A stretch of 64,000 nt of DNA from Litoreibacter ascidiaceicola (GTDB lineage Bacteria; Pseudomonadota; Alphaproteobacteria; Rhodobacterales; Rhodobacteraceae): contig NZ_FQUV01000001.1 of the NCBI RefSeq assembly GCF_900129235.1, positions 496,001 to 560,000 of the forward strand. The letters run 5' to 3'. Below are positions 1 through 10,879 of this stretch, one piece after another; positions within the stretch are counted from its first letter, which is position 1, and each line of letters starts with the position of its first letter. A program made the translations under genes and the position numbers. The notes under the pieces are model-generated. The model ran no database searches and had not been told where the DNA came from. It worked only from the letters and a program-made list of their open reading frames with translations.

Positions 1-39
1 AACTTCGGGCAGAACGATATTCAGGTCAGCTTGGATCAT
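1..39 (-). CDS. nuoN: NADH-quinone oxidoreductase subunit N (N-terminus only)
   Basis: Only the first 13 codons lie in the window (reading MIQADLNIVLPEV). The rest runs off the left edge. The start is preceded by GGACGGATAAG, which offers a GGA-type ribosome site, and it follows the nuoM stop by 11 bases. NuoN is one of the three antiporter-like proton-pumping membrane subunits of complex I and normally follows nuoM. The call rests on this position and on the typical N-terminal residues. It cannot be tested further from so short a piece. Confidence 0.8.
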   Translation of the reverse strand, partial: MIQADLNIVLPEV

Positions 40-50
40 CTTATCCGTCC

Positions 51-1592
51 TTAGTGTCCGGCCACAGCCGTGGTCACGCCGCTATCAAGCAACGCGGTAT
101 CATAATTGGAGACCAGCGCTTCCACGCTTGGCCCGATCAGGTCCAGCACCAGCGCGGGGTAGACGCCCAGCAGGATGGTCATAAAGACCAATGGCGCAAA
201 GATCGCACGCTCTCGGGTGGTCATGTCGGTGATCGACTTCAGGCTTTCCTTGATCAGGTCGCCCATGACCACGCGGCGGTAAAGCCACAAGCCGTAAGCC
301 GCCGACAAGATCACACCCGTGGTCGCGAACATGGCAACCCATGTGTTCACTTGGAACACGCCCATCAGCGTCAGGAATTCCCCGACAAAGCCGGACGTGC
401 CCGGCAAGCCGACATTGGCCATGGTGAAGAACATGAAGATCAGCGCATAAGCCGGCATGCGGTTCACAAGCCCGCCATAGGCGTCGATCTCGCGGGTGTG
501 CATGCGGTCGTAGATCACGCCCACACACAGGAACAACGCGCCCGAGATAAACCCGTGCGAAATCATCTGGAAGATCGCCCCGTCCACACCTTGCTGGTTG
601 GCCGCAAAGATACCCATGGTCACATAGCCCATGTGGGCGACCGAAGAATAGGCGATCAGCTTTTTCATGTCGGACTGCGCCAGCGCCACCAGCGAGGTGT
701 AGATAATCGCAATCGCCGACAGCCACAGCACATAGATGCCCAGCACCTCCGCCCCGACAGGGAACATCGGCAGCGAGAACCGCAAGAAGCCGTAGCCGCC
801 CATCTTCAACAGGATCGCCGCCAGCACCACGGAACCCGCAGTCGGTGCCTGAACGTGCGCGTCAGGCAACCAAGTATGGACTGGCCACATCGGCATCTTC
901 ACCGCGAAGCTGGCGAAGAAGGCAAGGAACATCAATGTCTGCAAGCCACCCACAACGGTGACCCCCGCAACGCTGAACGTCTCGGACGCGAAGGTATGCG
1001 TCAGTAGCGTCGGAATGTCGGTGGTGCCTGCGTCCATATACATGGCGATCATGGCGACCAGCATCAGCACCGAGCCGAGCAGCGTGTAAAGGAAGAACTT
1101 GAACGACGCATAGATGCGGTTCACCCCGCCCCAGATGCCGATAATCAGGAACATCGGGATCAGGCCCGCCTCGAAGAACAGGTAGAACAGGATCAGGTCC
1201 AGCGCACAGAACACGCCAAGCATCAGCGTCTCGAGCAGCAGGAAGGCGATCATGTAGTCCTTCACCCGCGTTTTCACGTCCCAGCAGCTAGCGATCACAA
1301 TCGGCATCAGGAAGGTGGTCAGCAGTACGAAGGTGACCGAGATGCCGTCGACGCCCATCTTGTATTGCAGGCCCATCAGCCAGTCGCGCTCTTCCACGAA
1401 CTGGAAGCCGGTATTGGCAGGATCGAACCCCGTATAAACGAAGATCGACAGCAGGAACGTCACGCTGGTGGCGATCAAGGCCAGCCATTTGGCGTTGCGC
1501 TGAGACGCTTCATCGTCGCCACGCAGGAAAAGCGCGAGGATCAGCGCCGCAACAAGCGGCATGAAGGTGATAACGGAAAGCAGGTTGTCCAT
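51..1592 (-). CDS. nuoM: NADH-quinone oxidoreductase subunit M
   Basis: Complex I antiporter-like membrane subunit of 513 residues, the usual length, with about 14 hydrophobic segments. It takes part in proton translocation across the inner membrane. The key glutamate in the FFEAGLIP segment (about residue 141) and the [19 protein letters not shown] loop with its lysine and histidine are both present. The frame is open 14 codons further upstream, but the ATG at 1592 gives MDNLL and shares one base with the nuoL stop (TAATG). That coupling supports this start. It belongs to the nuo operon and precedes nuoN by 11 bases. Confidence 0.97.
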   Translation of the reverse strand: MDNLLSVITFMPLVAALILALFLRGDDEASQRNAKWLALIATSVTFLLSIFVYTGFDPANTGFQFVEERDWLMGLQYKMGVDGISVTFVLLTTFLMPIVIASCWDVKTRVKDYMIAFLLLETLMLGVFCALDLILFYLFFEAGLIPMFLIIGIWGGVNRIYASFKFFLYTLLGSVLMLVAMIAMYMDAGTTDIPTLLTHTFASETFSVAGVTVVGGLQTLMFLAFFASFAVKMPMWPVHTWLPDAHVQAPTAGSVVLAAILLKMGGYGFLRFSLPMFPVGAEVLGIYVLWLSAIAIIYTSLVALAQSDMKKLIAYSSVAHMGYVTMGIFAANQQGVDGAIFQMISHGFISGALFLCVGVIYDRMHTREIDAYGGLVNRMPAYALIFMFFTMANVGLPGTSGFVGEFLTLMGVFQVNTWVAMFATTGVILSAAYGLWLYRRVVMGDLIKESLKSITDMTTRERAIFAPLVFMTILLGVYPALVLDLIGPSVEALVSNYDTALLDSGVTTAVAGH

Positions 1593-3700
1593 TATTCGGC
1601 CCCCCCGATGCTCGGGCCGCCGATGGCGAACCATGTGATAATCAGAACCACGCCGATGACCATGGCGAAGGCGTAGTGGAACATGAAGCCCGATTGCGCA
1701 CGGCCTGCAAGGCGGGTCAGGAACGGCACCGCGCCCATGGCGACCCCGTTGATCGAGCCGTCAATGACCTTGCCATCGCCGCGCGTCCACAAGAAGTTGC
1801 CAAACCACTTGGCTGGACGGATGAAGATCACGTCATAGAGTTCGTCGAAATACCACTTGTTCAGCAGGAACTGGTAAAGATGCGGCTGGTTTGCCGCCAG
1901 ACGACCCGGCAGGCTCGGGCTCTTTATGTAGAACAGCCAGGACGTGAAGAAGCCGATCAGCATCGCGATGAAGGGCGAGACCTTGACCCATGCAGGCGCA
2001 TGGTGGGCGTTGTCCATCGTGTGGTTGTCTGGGGCCATGTAAATGGCACCCTGCCCCGGCAGCGCGGCCTCGCCTTCGCCGCCTTCAACCGCGTCGCCGT
2101 GACCCTCTTCAGTGCCAGCCGCAACCGCCGCCATGCTCATTGTGTTCGGGTCCACCAGCGCATGTTGCTCGCCTTGGGTGATGCCAAAGAACTTCTCGAC
2201 ATCATGGTGGTCGCCGAAGAACGGCTTGAAGAAAACCATCCCCGAGAAGATCGCGCCGATAGCCAGAACACCCAGCGGGATCAGCATGGTTTTCGGGCTT
2301 TCATGAGCGTGCTCATGCGTATGCTTGTCGCCGCGCTCGGTGCCGTAGAATGTCATGAACATCAGACGCCACGAATAGAACGAGGTGAACACAGCCGCGA
2401 TGACCAGCAGCCAGAACGCGTAGCCCGATCCACCGCCCCACGCGCTCTCGATGATCGCATCCTTGGACAGGAAGCCCGCGAAACCAATATGCGTCAACGG
2501 AATGCCGACGCCGGTGATGGCCAGCGTGCCGATCATCATTGCCGCAAAGGTATAGGGGATCTTCTTACGCAGGTTGCCATAGTTGCGCATGTCCTGCTCG
2601 TGGTGCATCGCGTGGATGACCGAGCCCGCGCCAAGGAACAACATCGCCTTGAAGAAGGCGTGGGTCAGCAGGTGGAACATGGCGACCGAGTAAACGCCGA
2701 CGCCAGCGGCCACGAACATGTAGCCCAGCTGCGAGCAGGTCGAATACGCGATCACGCGTTTGATGTCATTTTGCACAAGACCAACGGTCGCTGCAAAGAA
2801 CGCGGTCGACGCGCCGATGATCACGATGAAGGTTTTGGCCTCTGGTGCGAACTCGATCAGCGGCGACATGCGGCAGACAAGGAACACACCCGCCGTCACC
2901 ATGGTCGCGGCGTGGATCAGGGCCGACACAGGGGTCGGGCCTTCCATCGCGTCCGGCAACCACGTGTGCAGGAACAATTGTGCCGATTTACCCATGGCAC
3001 CGATGAACAACAGGAAGGCCAGCAGGTTGGCGGCGTTCCAGTCGGCCCACAGGAAGTGCAATTGTGTTTCGGCCAGCGTCGGGGCGGCCTCGAAAATGTC
3101 GGACAGGTTGATGCTGTCGGTCAGGAAAAACAGCCCGAAGATACCAAGCGCGAAGCCGAAGTCACCCACGCGGTTGACCACAAACGCCTTGATCGCGGCG
3201 GCATTGGCCGACGGCTTTTTGTAGTAGAAGCCGATCAACAGATACGACGCGACGCCCACGCCTTCCCAGCCAAAGAACATCTGGACCAAGTTGTCCGAGG
3301 TCACCAGCATCAGCATCGTAAACGTAAAGAACGACAGGTAGGCAAAGAAGCGCGGCTTGTAGCTGACGCCTTCGCCGAAATTCTCGTCATGGGCCATGTA
3401 GCCGAAGGAATAGAGATGCACGAGGCTCGATACCGTGGTCACCACGATCAGCATGATCGTCGTCAACCGGTCCATGCGGATGGCCCAAGACGTGTCCAAC
3501 GTGCCGGACTGGATCCAGCGCATGATTTCAATGGTTTCCGTTGTCCCGTCAAAGGTCAGGAAGACGATCCAGCTCAGCAAAGCCGACAGGAACAAAAGCC
3601 CCGTTGCAATGATACAGCCCGCTTGCTCTCCGATGAACTTCCAGCCGAAGCCGCAGATCAAGGCACCGATCAGGGGACCAAAGAGGATGATGGTTTCCAT
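1592..3700 (-). CDS. nuoL: NADH-quinone oxidoreductase subunit L
   Basis: Largest antiporter-like subunit of complex I, 702 residues, with about 16 membrane segments plus the C-terminal lateral helix. The conserved segments [18 protein letters not shown] (essential Glu) and [20 protein letters not shown] (Lys and proton-path residues) are visible. A hydrophilic, Glu/Gly/His-rich stretch around residues 500-565 separates the last helices; such an insert is common in this family. The start lies 6 bases after the nuoK stop and the stop overlaps nuoM by one base. Confidence 0.97.
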   Translation of the reverse strand: METIILFGPLIGALICGFGWKFIGEQAGCIIATGLLFLSALLSWIVFLTFDGTTETIEIMRWIQSGTLDTSWAIRMDRLTTIMLIVVTTVSSLVHLYSFGYMAHDENFGEGVSYKPRFFAYLSFFTFTMLMLVTSDNLVQMFFGWEGVGVASYLLIGFYYKKPSANAAAIKAFVVNRVGDFGFALGIFGLFFLTDSINLSDIFEAAPTLAETQLHFLWADWNAANLLAFLLFIGAMGKSAQLFLHTWLPDAMEGPTPVSALIHAATMVTAGVFLVCRMSPLIEFAPEAKTFIVIIGASTAFFAATVGLVQNDIKRVIAYSTCSQLGYMFVAAGVGVYSVAMFHLLTHAFFKAMLFLGAGSVIHAMHHEQDMRNYGNLRKKIPYTFAAMMIGTLAITGVGIPLTHIGFAGFLSKDAIIESAWGGGSGYAFWLLVIAAVFTSFYSWRLMFMTFYGTERGDKHTHEHAHESPKTMLIPLGVLAIGAIFSGMVFFKPFFGDHHDVEKFFGITQGEQHALVDPNTMSMAAVAAGTEEGHGDAVEGGEGEAALPGQGAIYMAPDNHTMDNAHHAPAWVKVSPFIAMLIGFFTSWLFYIKSPSLPGRLAANQPHLYQFLLNKWYFDELYDVIFIRPAKWFGNFLWTRGDGKVIDGSINGVAMGAVPFLTRLAGRAQSGFMFHYAFAMVIGVVLIITWFAIGGPSIGGAE

Positions 3701-3706
3701 AGTGAC

Positions 3707-4012
3707 TTAGCCCTTCATCACGTTGACGTCTTCCACGGCGATGGAGCCGCGGGTTCGGAAGAAGCAGACCAGAATGGCCAGCCCGATTGCCGCCTCAGCC
3801 GCCGCGACCGTCAGCACGAACAGGGTAAACACCTGCCCTGCGAGGTCGCCGAGATAGCTGGAGAAGGCCACGAAGTTGATATTCACCGCGAGCAACATCA
3901 GCTCGATCGACATCAGAATGATGATGACGTTCTTGCGGTTCACGAAGATGCCGAAAATGCCGATGACGAACAGAGCCGCCGCGACCGTTAGATAGTGTTC
4001 AAGTCCGATCAT
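3707..4012 (-). CDS. nuoK: NADH-quinone oxidoreductase subunit K
   Basis: Small complex I membrane subunit of 101 residues with three transmembrane helices, homologous to mitochondrial ND4L. The two conserved membrane glutamates lie in [13 protein letters not shown] and in [13 protein letters not shown]. The start at 4012 (MIGLEHYL) gives the family's normal length. It overlaps the stop of the upstream 159-residue gene as ATGA, so the two are translationally coupled. A longer reading from 4072 is unlikely because its extra residues are not hydrophobic or conserved-looking. Confidence 0.97.
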   Translation of the reverse strand: MIGLEHYLTVAAALFVIGIFGIFVNRKNVIIILMSIELMLLAVNINFVAFSSYLGDLAGQVFTLFVLTVAAAEAAIGLAILVCFFRTRGSIAVEDVNVMKG

Positions 4013-4488
4013 TTTGCATCTTTCTTGTAGGGTGTCTTGGACCCGCGCAAGACGGGGTAATGGGTTTGGCACACGCAGCTCTCGGCTTTCGAGGTAAAGC
4101 GCTTGGTGCGCACGCCTTGGTTGCGCAACAGCATCTGAACATCGCCAATGGTGTAGGATGTGCCGGAATTCAAGGCGTCGTAAACTGTGGCCGAAATCTC
4201 GCCAGCGTCGCGTGGCCCCTTGGAAGTCAGCGAATAGGGCTGCGACTTGCTGCGCAGGATTTTGCCGCTGGGGCAGTGCTCCAGATACAGATATTCGCGT
4301 TCGGCTTGGTCATAGGTGGTGTAGGTCACGACACCATTGTCCCATTTCGAGGCACTGGTGATCTCGCGCCCTTCAACCTTGTCCCCGCTATACGCGCAAG
4401 GCGGCGGTAGGGGTGTCAGGCCAAAGGCCTCCCCCGCACACAGCGCGACAAGGGCGCTGGACAAAGTGATATGACGCGACGCGTGCAT
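4009..4488 (-). CDS. Predicted exported protein inserted between nuoJ and nuoK
   Basis: 159 residues that I do not recognise. The N-terminus ([23 protein letters not shown]) looks like a signal peptide with cleavage near residue 23, so the product is probably periplasmic. The mature part has four cysteines (CAYSGDK, EHCPSGK and CVCQTHYP), which could form disulfides. The gene starts 5 bases after nuoJ and its stop overlaps the nuoK start as ATGA, so it is co-translated with complex I subunits. Unidentified reading frames inside nuo operons are known from Rhodobacter and Paracoccus; whether this one matches any of them is unchecked. Confidence 0.8.
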   Translation of the reverse strand: MHASRHITLSSALVALCAGEAFGLTPLPPPCAYSGDKVEGREITSASKWDNGVVTYTTYDQAEREYLYLEHCPSGKILRSKSQPYSLTSKGPRDAGEISATVYDALNSGTSYTIGDVQMLLRNQGVRTKRFTSKAESCVCQTHYPVLRGSKTPYKKDAK

Positions 4489-4493
4489 TCGAC

Positions 4494-5108
4494 TTACAAC
4501 CCCTGCCCCGGTTTCACGTCTTTCAGCTCCATCTGCTCCGCAGGGTCGCGGTAGATTTGGCTCAACACGTTCTGGCGTTTGATGTCCGGGCGGTGGCGCA
4601 AGGTCAGCACGATGGCGCCGATCATGGCGACCAGCAGGATCAGGCCCGCCGCTTGGAACAGGTAGATGTATTTGGTGTAGATCAGCTGGCCCAAGGCCGC
4701 CGTATTGTGGGTCTCTTCCAGTGCGGGGGCCACCGCGTCACGCAACGCAGTCGCGTTTTCCGCGCCTGTCCACGTGCCGAAGACCAGCGCCAGTTCCATC
4801 AATAAAACAATGCCGATCAGCCCTGCGAGCGGCACGAATTTGGCCAACTCCCCGCGTAGCTCCGCGAAGTTCACGTCCAGCATCATCACCACGAACAGGA
4901 ACAACACCGCGACCGCGCCCACATAGACGATGATCATCAGCATGGCGACGAATTCCGCGCCCAGCAAAACGAACAAGCCGGCCGAGGACAGGAACGCGAG
5001 GATCAGCCACAACACCGAGTGCACGGGGTTGCGCGACACCACGACGAACAGGCCGGCGGTCACGACCGTTATGGCAAACAGGTAGAATGCGAAATCAGCG
5101 AAACCCAT
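4494..5108 (-). CDS. nuoJ: NADH-quinone oxidoreductase subunit J
   Basis: Complex I membrane subunit of 204 residues with five predicted helices, equivalent to mitochondrial ND6. The conserved segment [19 protein letters not shown] (residues about 61-79), which contains the pi-bulge region of helix 3, is intact. The start codon ([11 protein letters not shown]) overlaps the stop of the upstream carboxymuconolactone-decarboxylase-like gene by one base, showing tight coupling. The hydrophilic C-terminus after the last helix is typical of alphaproteobacterial NuoJ. Confidence 0.96.
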   Translation of the reverse strand: MGFADFAFYLFAITVVTAGLFVVVSRNPVHSVLWLILAFLSSAGLFVLLGAEFVAMLMIIVYVGAVAVLFLFVVMMLDVNFAELRGELAKFVPLAGLIGIVLLMELALVFGTWTGAENATALRDAVAPALEETHNTAALGQLIYTKYIYLFQAAGLILLVAMIGAIVLTLRHRPDIKRQNVLSQIYRDPAEQMELKDVKPGQGL

Positions 5109-5509
5109 CAGTCTTTTCCTTCTCCGTCCAGCACTTCTGTCGCCAGCTCCATCGCTTTCGACATGGCCGGAACACCGCCGAACATCGCGGCTTGGGCGAT
5201 GGTTTCGGCAATCTCTTGTTTCGTGGCACCCGCCTCGACAAGGTGGCGCACGGTGATCCTGATCTGGCTTTCGGCCTGTGCGCCCTGAATGGTCAGGCCG
5301 GACAAGGTCAGCAACAGGCGCGTCTTGGCGTCGAGCCCCTCGGGGCTCACCCCTTTGCCCATGAACTGCTCCATCATCTCGGCAGACATGGTGGGCATCA
5401 TGTTCTCGAAGCCTTTCGGCGTGAACGCTTCCAGCGCAGGGTTCATGGTCTTCGCCATATCCTGGCCCATTTTCATCATGGCCTCGAAGGGGTTATTGGG
5501 GTCAGACAT
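5108..5509 (-). CDS. Carboxymuconolactone decarboxylase-like protein in the nuo operon
   Basis: 133 residues from the ATG at 5509 ([12 protein letters not shown]). Residues about 60-125 match the CMD/AhpD fold: helices [39 protein letters not shown] and [14 protein letters not shown]. The CxxC redox pair of AhpD-type members is absent, since there is no cysteine in the mature reading, so peroxidase-type chemistry is unlikely. The N-terminal 50 residues are rich in Met and Phe. It overlaps the upstream gene by 8 bases and nuoJ by 1, so expression is tied to complex I. Its function is unknown. Confidence 0.75.
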   Translation of the reverse strand: MSDPNNPFEAMMKMGQDMAKTMNPALEAFTPKGFENMMPTMSAEMMEQFMGKGVSPEGLDAKTRLLLTLSGLTIQGAQAESQIRITVRHLVEAGATKQEIAETIAQAAMFGGVPAMSKAMELATEVLDGEGKD

Positions 5510-6032
5510 TAGCTTCTCCATCTTCGGGGTACATGGTGATTTCGAACGTGCCATCACCGGTTATTTCGATCCATTCGCCGGGATTGCGATCCTTGGCAGC
5601 TGCGACCGAGCTTTGAACCTTGGACGTGATCTCCAGAAACTCGGAGCGCGTCGCAAGCTCGCCTGTCATGGTGCCATAAAACGGGCTGGAATCGTCCGTG
5701 ATCACGGCGAGCGCTTTCGCCGCCAGATCAACCACGCCATCGGTATCGCGCAACTCTTCGGCAAGCGGCGTGACGGCGCGCATCAGCTTTTCGTCAAGAA
5801 CAGACGGCATCTCGCCATGGCTGACGGCGACCGCATCCGCTGCGACAACAGCCGTGATCACCTGTCCTTCATACATGTCCCGTGTGACACCTTCCGAGAC
5901 GATCACGCCGTTGCTCTCCGACAGGACAGCATCAAGCGTGCCGATGGCAAACTCGGCGCCCATGTCTTCGATCATGTCGACCAAGTCATCCAGAATGCTG
6001 GGGTCAAAGGGATATGTGGCGTGGGTGCTCAT
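5502..6032 (-). CDS. Uncharacterised protein, possibly DUF4259-like
   Basis: 176 residues, acidic, soluble, with no signal peptide. The beginning ([17 protein letters not shown]) followed by alternating helices resembles DUF4259 proteins from memory. I cannot confirm the match, and no function is known for that family. The ATG at 6032 overlaps the nuoI stop as ATGA, and its own stop overlaps the next gene by 8 bases, so it is translationally linked on both sides. A longer reading to 6080 would run into nuoI and lacks support. Confidence 0.7.
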   Translation of the reverse strand: MSTHATYPFDPSILDDLVDMIEDMGAEFAIGTLDAVLSESNGVIVSEGVTRDMYEGQVITAVVAADAVAVSHGEMPSVLDEKLMRAVTPLAEELRDTDGVVDLAAKALAVITDDSSPFYGTMTGELATRSEFLEITSKVQSSVAAAKDRNPGEWIEITGDGTFEITMYPEDGEANV

Positions 6033-6520
6033 CTGTAAGGGGCATCCATTTCCAGATTGTGGGCAATTGCGGATTCCCAACGGTCACCGTTCTCCAGCAG
6101 TTTTTCCTTGTCGTAGAACAGCTCTTCACGGGTCTCGGTGGCAAACTCGAAATTCGGGCCTTCAACAATGGCATCCACCGGACAGGCTTCCTGACAGAAG
6201 CCGCAATAGATGCATTTCGTCATGTCGATGTCGTAGCGAGTGGTGCGGCGCGAGCCGTCGTCGCGCGGCTCCGCGTCGATGGTGATGGCTTGGGCAGGGC
6301 AAACAGCCTCGCACAGCTTGCAGGCGATGCAGCGTTCTTCCCCATTGGGATAGCGGCGCAAGGCATGTTCACCCCGAAAGCGCGGAGACAATGGCCCCTT
6401 CTCATGCGGGTAGTTCAATGTCGCCTTGGGCGCGAAGAAATACTTCAGCCCCAGCTGCATGCCTTTGAACATGTCCATCAGCAGGAAGTATTTGGCCTTG
6501 CGAGCGAATGAAGTTGCCAT
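6029..6520 (-). CDS. nuoI: NADH-quinone oxidoreductase subunit I (two 4Fe-4S clusters)
   Basis: 163 residues. It carries clusters N6a and N6b that pass electrons from NuoG to NuoB. Both ferredoxin motifs are complete: C64, C67, C70 and C74 ([12 protein letters not shown]), and C103, C106, C109 and C113 ([12 protein letters not shown]). The N-terminal amphipathic region ([15 protein letters not shown]) fits the membrane-facing helix of this subunit. It begins 4 bases after nuoH, and its stop overlaps the following gene as ATGA. Confidence 0.97.
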   Translation of the reverse strand: MATSFARKAKYFLLMDMFKGMQLGLKYFFAPKATLNYPHEKGPLSPRFRGEHALRRYPNGEERCIACKLCEAVCPAQAITIDAEPRDDGSRRTTRYDIDMTKCIYCGFCQEACPVDAIVEGPNFEFATETREELFYDKEKLLENGDRWESAIAHNLEMDAPYR

Positions 6521-6524
6521 TGAG

Positions 6525-7562
6525 TTAACCTCCTACTGCCCAGCGGGCATAGGCCCCGCCGAAAGCACCGTATTGCGCGAAAAATGCCACCAGAACGACC
6601 CAGCCAAGCGACAGCGGAAGAAACACTTTCCAGCCGATGCGCATCAACTGGTCGTAGCGGTAGCGCGGCACGATGGCCTTCACCATAGCGAACATGAAGA
6701 AGAAGAACGCCATTTTGCCGACCATCCACAACGGGCCATCCGGCAGGAACGGGATCGGGGACAGCCAGCCGCCGAAGAACAGCAGCGAGATCAGCGCGCA
6801 CATCAGGAAGATGGCAATGTATTCGCCGGCCATGAACAGCAGGAACGGGGTCGAGGAGTATTCGACCTGATAGCCCGCAACCAGTTCCGATTCCGCTTCT
6901 GGAAGGTCGAATGGTGGGCGGTTGGTTTCGGCCAAGGCGCTGATAAAGAACAAAAATACCATCGGAAAATGCGGCAACCAGTACCAGCTGAAGAAGCCGA
7001 AATCACCGTCTTGCGCACGCACGATGTCACCGAAATTCAACGAGCCGGTGGACAGCACCACGCCGATAATGATCAGGCCGATGGAGACCTCATAGGAAAT
7101 CATCTGCGCGGCGGAGCGCAAGCACCCAAGGAACGGGTATTTGGAGTTGGACGCCCAGCCCCCCATGATCACGCCGTAAACCTCTAGCGAGCCAATGGCG
7201 AAGATATACAGGATCGCAACGTTCAGGTCGGCCAGAACCCATGTGTCGTTGAACGGGATCACCGCCCACGAGATGATCGCCAGCACGAAGGCCAGCATCG
7301 GGGCCAGCATGAACACGAACTTGTCGGCCCCTGCGGGAATAACGATCTCTTTGACCACATATTTCAGCGCGTCGGCCACCGATTGCAGCAACCCGAAGAC
7401 CCCGACCACGTTCGGGCCACGCCGCATTTGCACGGCGGCCCATATTTTCCGGTCGCCATAAACCAAAAACAGCAGCGAGATCATCACGAAGGCGATCATT
7501 GCCAGGCATTGGGCGACGATGATCAGGGTGATCCCCAGTCCAGATGAAAGAAATTCAGCCAT
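6525..7562 (-). CDS. nuoH: NADH-quinone oxidoreductase subunit H
   Basis: 345 residues with eight or nine transmembrane helices, homologous to mitochondrial ND1. It forms most of the quinone-entry chamber. The conserved motifs [20 protein letters not shown] and [22 protein letters not shown], with the acidic residues of the E-channel, are complete. The start [10 protein letters not shown] lies 6 bases after the preceding lipoprotein gene, and the stop is 4 bases before nuoI. Confidence 0.97.
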   Translation of the reverse strand: MAEFLSSGLGITLIIVAQCLAMIAFVMISLLFLVYGDRKIWAAVQMRRGPNVVGVFGLLQSVADALKYVVKEIVIPAGADKFVFMLAPMLAFVLAIISWAVIPFNDTWVLADLNVAILYIFAIGSLEVYGVIMGGWASNSKYPFLGCLRSAAQMISYEVSIGLIIIGVVLSTGSLNFGDIVRAQDGDFGFFSWYWLPHFPMVFLFFISALAETNRPPFDLPEAESELVAGYQVEYSSTPFLLFMAGEYIAIFLMCALISLLFFGGWLSPIPFLPDGPLWMVGKMAFFFFMFAMVKAIVPRYRYDQLMRIGWKVFLPLSLGWVVLVAFFAQYGAFGGAYARWAVGG

Positions 7563-7568
7563 GGTCCC

Positions 7569-7958
7569 TCAAACTGTTGGTATGCCGGTCTCGGCACATT
7601 CTGCGACGGCCACTTCGGCGTCGATTGTTTGCAATCCGTCGGGTAGTGCAGCCGAGATTGTGTAAACCGCATCTCCGGCCCAAAGGCCACCCTCTTCCTG
7701 TACGTTTGTGCGCACATGTCGCGCAAATCCGAAGCCCCGGATCAACGCATACTGCGCCGCCGCGCATTTTCCGTAATCCGCCACATCCGCTTTGGTCCGC
7801 GCGCCCCTCATCCGCACCAGAAAACTGACGAGGTCATCGTCGAGCCGTCTGGTCTCGATGCCAAGATACTCCGGCGCAAAATATTCCTGCGTCGGGTCCT
7901 CGGTCGGGGTGCAGGCCGCTAGCATGGCTGCCCCCAGAACGGATATGCGCGTGCGCAT
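7569..7958 (-). CDS. Predicted lipoprotein between nuoG and nuoH
   Basis: 129 residues. The signal MRTRISVLGAAMLAAC ends in an LAAC lipobox with the lipidated cysteine at residue 16. The rest is a small alpha/beta-looking domain with one further pair of cysteines (GKCAAAQYAL and AECAETG). I do not recognise a family. It sits 6 bases after nuoG and 6 bases before nuoH, so it is cotranscribed. It is one of several lipoproteins embedded in this operon. Confidence 0.78.
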   Translation of the reverse strand: MRTRISVLGAAMLAACTPTEDPTQEYFAPEYLGIETRRLDDDLVSFLVRMRGARTKADVADYGKCAAAQYALIRGFGFARHVRTNVQEEGGLWAGDAVYTISAALPDGLQTIDAEVAVAECAETGIPTV

Positions 7959-7964
7959 GTCACG

Positions 7965-9974
7965 TTACTCCGCTGCCATCGGGGCGCTGGCCCGCGCTTT
8001 GGCGTTTGCCGACAGTTCTGCCATCAATTCGGATGCACGGGCGATCGGGTTGGTCAGGTAGAAATCGGTCAGGGCGTGGCGGAAGTCGGCCTTGCCCATT
8101 TTCTTGGCCGGCAGCGGTGTCCATGCGTTCTCCGGCACGATGTCGACCCCCGCCAGATGCGGCACCTCGGCGACCAGCGCCTGACGCAGTTGCGCCAGCG
8201 TGTCATAGGGCAGTGTCGCGCCCAACTCGGCGGACAGCGCCCGCAGGATGGCCCAGTTGTCTTTCGCCTCGCCCGGAGCAAAGCCCGCACGCAGCGCCAG
8301 TTGTGGCCGCCCTTCGGTATTCACGAACAGCGCCTGTTCTTCGGTATAGGCCGCCCCCGGCAGGATGATGTCGGCACGATGTGCGCCACGATCCCCGTGG
8401 GAGCCTTGGTAAATCACGAACGGACCCGCATCGATGTCGATCTCGTCGGCGCCAAGGTTGTAGATCACCTCCGCGTCCTTGATCCCGTCCATGCCAGCGT
8501 CATTCGTACAGCCCACATCCATCGCGCCAACGCGGCCAGCGGCGGTGTGCAGCACCATGAACTTGGAGTTTCCGGCCTCGGCCAGTTGCATCGCGGTGCC
8601 CAGAACGGCCTCGCCATCAGCTTCCTGCAACGCGCCTTGGCCGATGATCGTCACACCGGCTTCGTCGCTTGCATTGTCCATCTCGGCAACTTTCGCCAAG
8701 GCGGCGCGGTCGGTGCCCAGATGGGTGTATTCAAAGCTCAAGTCCAGCTTCGGCCCGATCACGCCAACAGTCGCGCCAGCCAGATAGGCCTTGCGAATAC
8801 GCGCATGAAGCACGGGGGCCTCGATCTCGGGATTGGTGCCGATCAGCAGGATCATCTTGGCGGTGTCGATATCCTCGATACGCGCGGTGCCGACATAGCC
8901 GGAGCGGTTGCCGGCAGGCAGTTTCGCGCCATCGGTGCGGCATTCCACAACGCCGCCTTGGCCTTCGATCAGTTGTTTCAAGGCAAACGCGGCCTCCACA
9001 GGGGCCAGATCGCCCACAAGACCAGCGAGCTTCTTGCCCTTCATCGCGGCAGCAGCAGCTTCCAGAGCCTCGCCCCAGCCCGCTTTGCGCAGCTTGCCGT
9101 TTTCACGGATGTAAGGTGTGTCGAGACGCTGGCGGCGCAAACCGTCCCAGACGAACCGTGTTTTGTCGGAAATCCATTCCTCGTTCACGCCGTCATGGTT
9201 GCGCGGCAAAAAGCGCATGACTTCGCGGCCTTTAGTGTCCACGCGGATGCTGGAGCCAAGCGCGTCCATCACGTCGATGCTCTCGGTTTTGGACAGCTCC
9301 CACGGGCGGGCCGTAAAGGCGTAAGGCTTTGATACCAAAGCCCCAACGGGGCACAGGTCAATGATGTTGCCCTGCATGTTGGAGTTCAGGGTCTGGCCCA
9401 GATAGGACGTGATCTCCGCATCCTCGCCGCGACCGGTCTGGCCCATTTGCGTGATGCCCGCGACTTCTGTCGTGAAGCGCACGCAGCGGGTGCAGGAGAT
9501 ACAGCGGGTCATATGGGTCTCGACCAGCGGGCCAAGGTCCAGATCATCCGTCGCGCGTTTTGGCTCGCGGTAGCGGGAGAAGTCCACGCCATATGCCATC
9601 GCCTGATCTTGCAGATCGCATTCGCCGCCTTGGTCGCAAATCGGGCAATCCAGCGGGTGGTTGATCAGCAGGAACTCCATCACCCCTTCGCGGGCCTTCT
9701 TGACCATCGGCGAGTTGGTTTTCACCACAGGCGGCTGGCCTTCCGGTCCGGGGCGCAGGTCGCGCACCTGCATCGCGCAGGACGCGGCAGGCTTCGGCGG
9801 GCCGCCGACGACTTCGACCAGACACATGCGGCAGTTGCCGGCAATGGTCAGGCGCTCGTGATAACAAAAACGCGGCACTTCGACGCCCGCTTGCTCACAC
9901 GCTTGGATCAGGGTCATCGCCCCGTCACACTCGACCTCTTTGCCGTCGATGATTACTTTTTTCAGGTCGCTCAT
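7965..9974 (-). CDS. nuoG: NADH-quinone oxidoreductase subunit G
   Basis: 669 residues, the short form usual in alphaproteobacteria. It carries the Fe-S clusters linking NuoEF to NuoI. The N-terminal 2Fe-2S ligands are C37, C48, C51 and C66 ([16 protein letters not shown] and SCAMQV). They are followed by the His-Cys 4Fe-4S motif [16 protein letters not shown] and by [10 protein letters not shown] for the next cluster. The remainder is a molybdopterin-oxidoreductase-like domain without a molybdenum role. It starts 3 bases after the DUF3291 gene. Confidence 0.97.
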   Translation of the reverse strand: MSDLKKVIIDGKEVECDGAMTLIQACEQAGVEVPRFCYHERLTIAGNCRMCLVEVVGGPPKPAASCAMQVRDLRPGPEGQPPVVKTNSPMVKKAREGVMEFLLINHPLDCPICDQGGECDLQDQAMAYGVDFSRYREPKRATDDLDLGPLVETHMTRCISCTRCVRFTTEVAGITQMGQTGRGEDAEITSYLGQTLNSNMQGNIIDLCPVGALVSKPYAFTARPWELSKTESIDVMDALGSSIRVDTKGREVMRFLPRNHDGVNEEWISDKTRFVWDGLRRQRLDTPYIRENGKLRKAGWGEALEAAAAAMKGKKLAGLVGDLAPVEAAFALKQLIEGQGGVVECRTDGAKLPAGNRSGYVGTARIEDIDTAKMILLIGTNPEIEAPVLHARIRKAYLAGATVGVIGPKLDLSFEYTHLGTDRAALAKVAEMDNASDEAGVTIIGQGALQEADGEAVLGTAMQLAEAGNSKFMVLHTAAGRVGAMDVGCTNDAGMDGIKDAEVIYNLGADEIDIDAGPFVIYQGSHGDRGAHRADIILPGAAYTEEQALFVNTEGRPQLALRAGFAPGEAKDNWAILRALSAELGATLPYDTLAQLRQALVAEVPHLAGVDIVPENAWTPLPAKKMGKADFRHALTDFYLTNPIARASELMAELSANAKARASAPMAAE

Positions 9975-9977
9975 GCG

Positions 9978-10463
9978 TTACTCCGCAGCCACTTGGCAGC
10001 CATGTGTTTTCCACATGGTCGCGTCTTTCAAATAGTCCCAGCCGAAGGCGTCGGGGCTGTCGCCCTGCTCCCGCAGCATCTCAAGTCTCTCCAGCGCCTC
10101 GTCCAGTGTCGGCTGGTGGCCTTCCGGCACCCACCACATGACGAAGTGCATTTTGCCCAGCACCTCGAACCACTCTTGGCGCTTTTCGTAGAATTTCTTG
10201 TGCAGCGTGCCCCAGACGAAGGTCTCCAACGCCTCGGCGCTTTCCCACACGGTCAGGTTCGGCACATAAAGCGGATCGCCCGCTATCGCATGCTCGGTCG
10301 CGCCCGGCGAGCCGGAGCCTTCCAGCATCCACACGAAGCCGGGCATCCGTTTGCCCAGATTGTTGATCCGCTCGATATTGTCGATGAACTCCGCCACGCG
10401 GGGGTCGCTCACCGGGGCGAGCAGTTTGCCGACGTTCAATTCTGCCAGATGGTGACCCTTCAT
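9978..10463 (-). CDS. DUF3291-type protein in the nuo operon
   Basis: 161 residues from MKGHHLAELNVGKLLAP. The pattern, with MPGFVWMLEG near residue 40, NLTVWESAEALETFVW near 70 and HFVMWWVPEGHQPTLDEA near 105, matches DUF3291, a ferredoxin-like alpha+beta-barrel fold related to antibiotic-biosynthesis monooxygenases. No catalytic role is established. The start overlaps the stop of the upstream exported protein gene as ATGA, and nuoG follows 3 bases later. A more upstream GTG/ATG is possible, but the coupling favours 10463. Confidence 0.8.
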   Translation of the reverse strand: MKGHHLAELNVGKLLAPVSDPRVAEFIDNIERINNLGKRMPGFVWMLEGSGSPGATEHAIAGDPLYVPNLTVWESAEALETFVWGTLHKKFYEKRQEWFEVLGKMHFVMWWVPEGHQPTLDEALERLEMLREQGDSPDAFGWDYLKDATMWKTHGCQVAAE

Positions 10464-10873
10464 TGCGGCACCTCCACCAGCAAAAGCCCGATCTCGGTGC
10501 CTTCCGACATCTCGGAACGGCCAGCGGCACACACCAATTCACTTCCAGCGCCATCAAGCTGGTGCTTATCCATAAACGCCTGCTGGGCGGCGCCCAGTTC
10601 GGCATCGCCATTGTCCATACCAGCGGAGGGATCACTCGGGTCGAACCCGTCTTCTTCCAGCTGTGTGAACAGCTTCTCGGACGCTTTGACGATGGCCACA
10701 GGATCGACGCTCAACTCCGCGCAGGACAGCGCCAAGGCTTGCGCCGCAGAGGTCGCCACAAGCGCCGAGACGAAGTAGTCCGGCATCGGGCGCGTGTCGG
10801 CCATCGCAGGCACAGCCGCCAGAACGGCGGCGGTGGCGAGGGGCCCGAATTTCACTGCGCTCGACATTCTCAT
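10460..10873 (-). CDS. Exported small protein, probably DUF5333
   Basis: 137 residues with a cleavable signal peptide (hydrophobic stretch ending VPAMADTRP, cleavage about residue 25). The mature part is acidic and helical with two cysteines (LSCAELS and LVCAAG) that could pair in the periplasm. I recall DUF5333 as a Rhodobacterales family found beside complex I genes, and this protein fits it; that assignment is from memory. It is preceded by a lipoprotein gene (6-base gap) and overlaps the DUF3291 gene as ATGA. Confidence 0.75.
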   Translation of the reverse strand: MRMSSAVKFGPLATAAVLAAVPAMADTRPMPDYFVSALVATSAAQALALSCAELSVDPVAIVKASEKLFTQLEEDGFDPSDPSAGMDNGDAELGAAQQAFMDKHQLDGAGSELVCAAGRSEMSEGTEIGLLLVEVPQ

Positions 10874-10879
10874 TCCATT

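Noticed and set aside
1676-3991. Long plus-strand open frame opposite nuoL and nuoK
   Set aside because: It is the antisense of real membrane-protein genes. Its Arg/His/Gln-rich composition is typical of shadow frames in GC-rich DNA.
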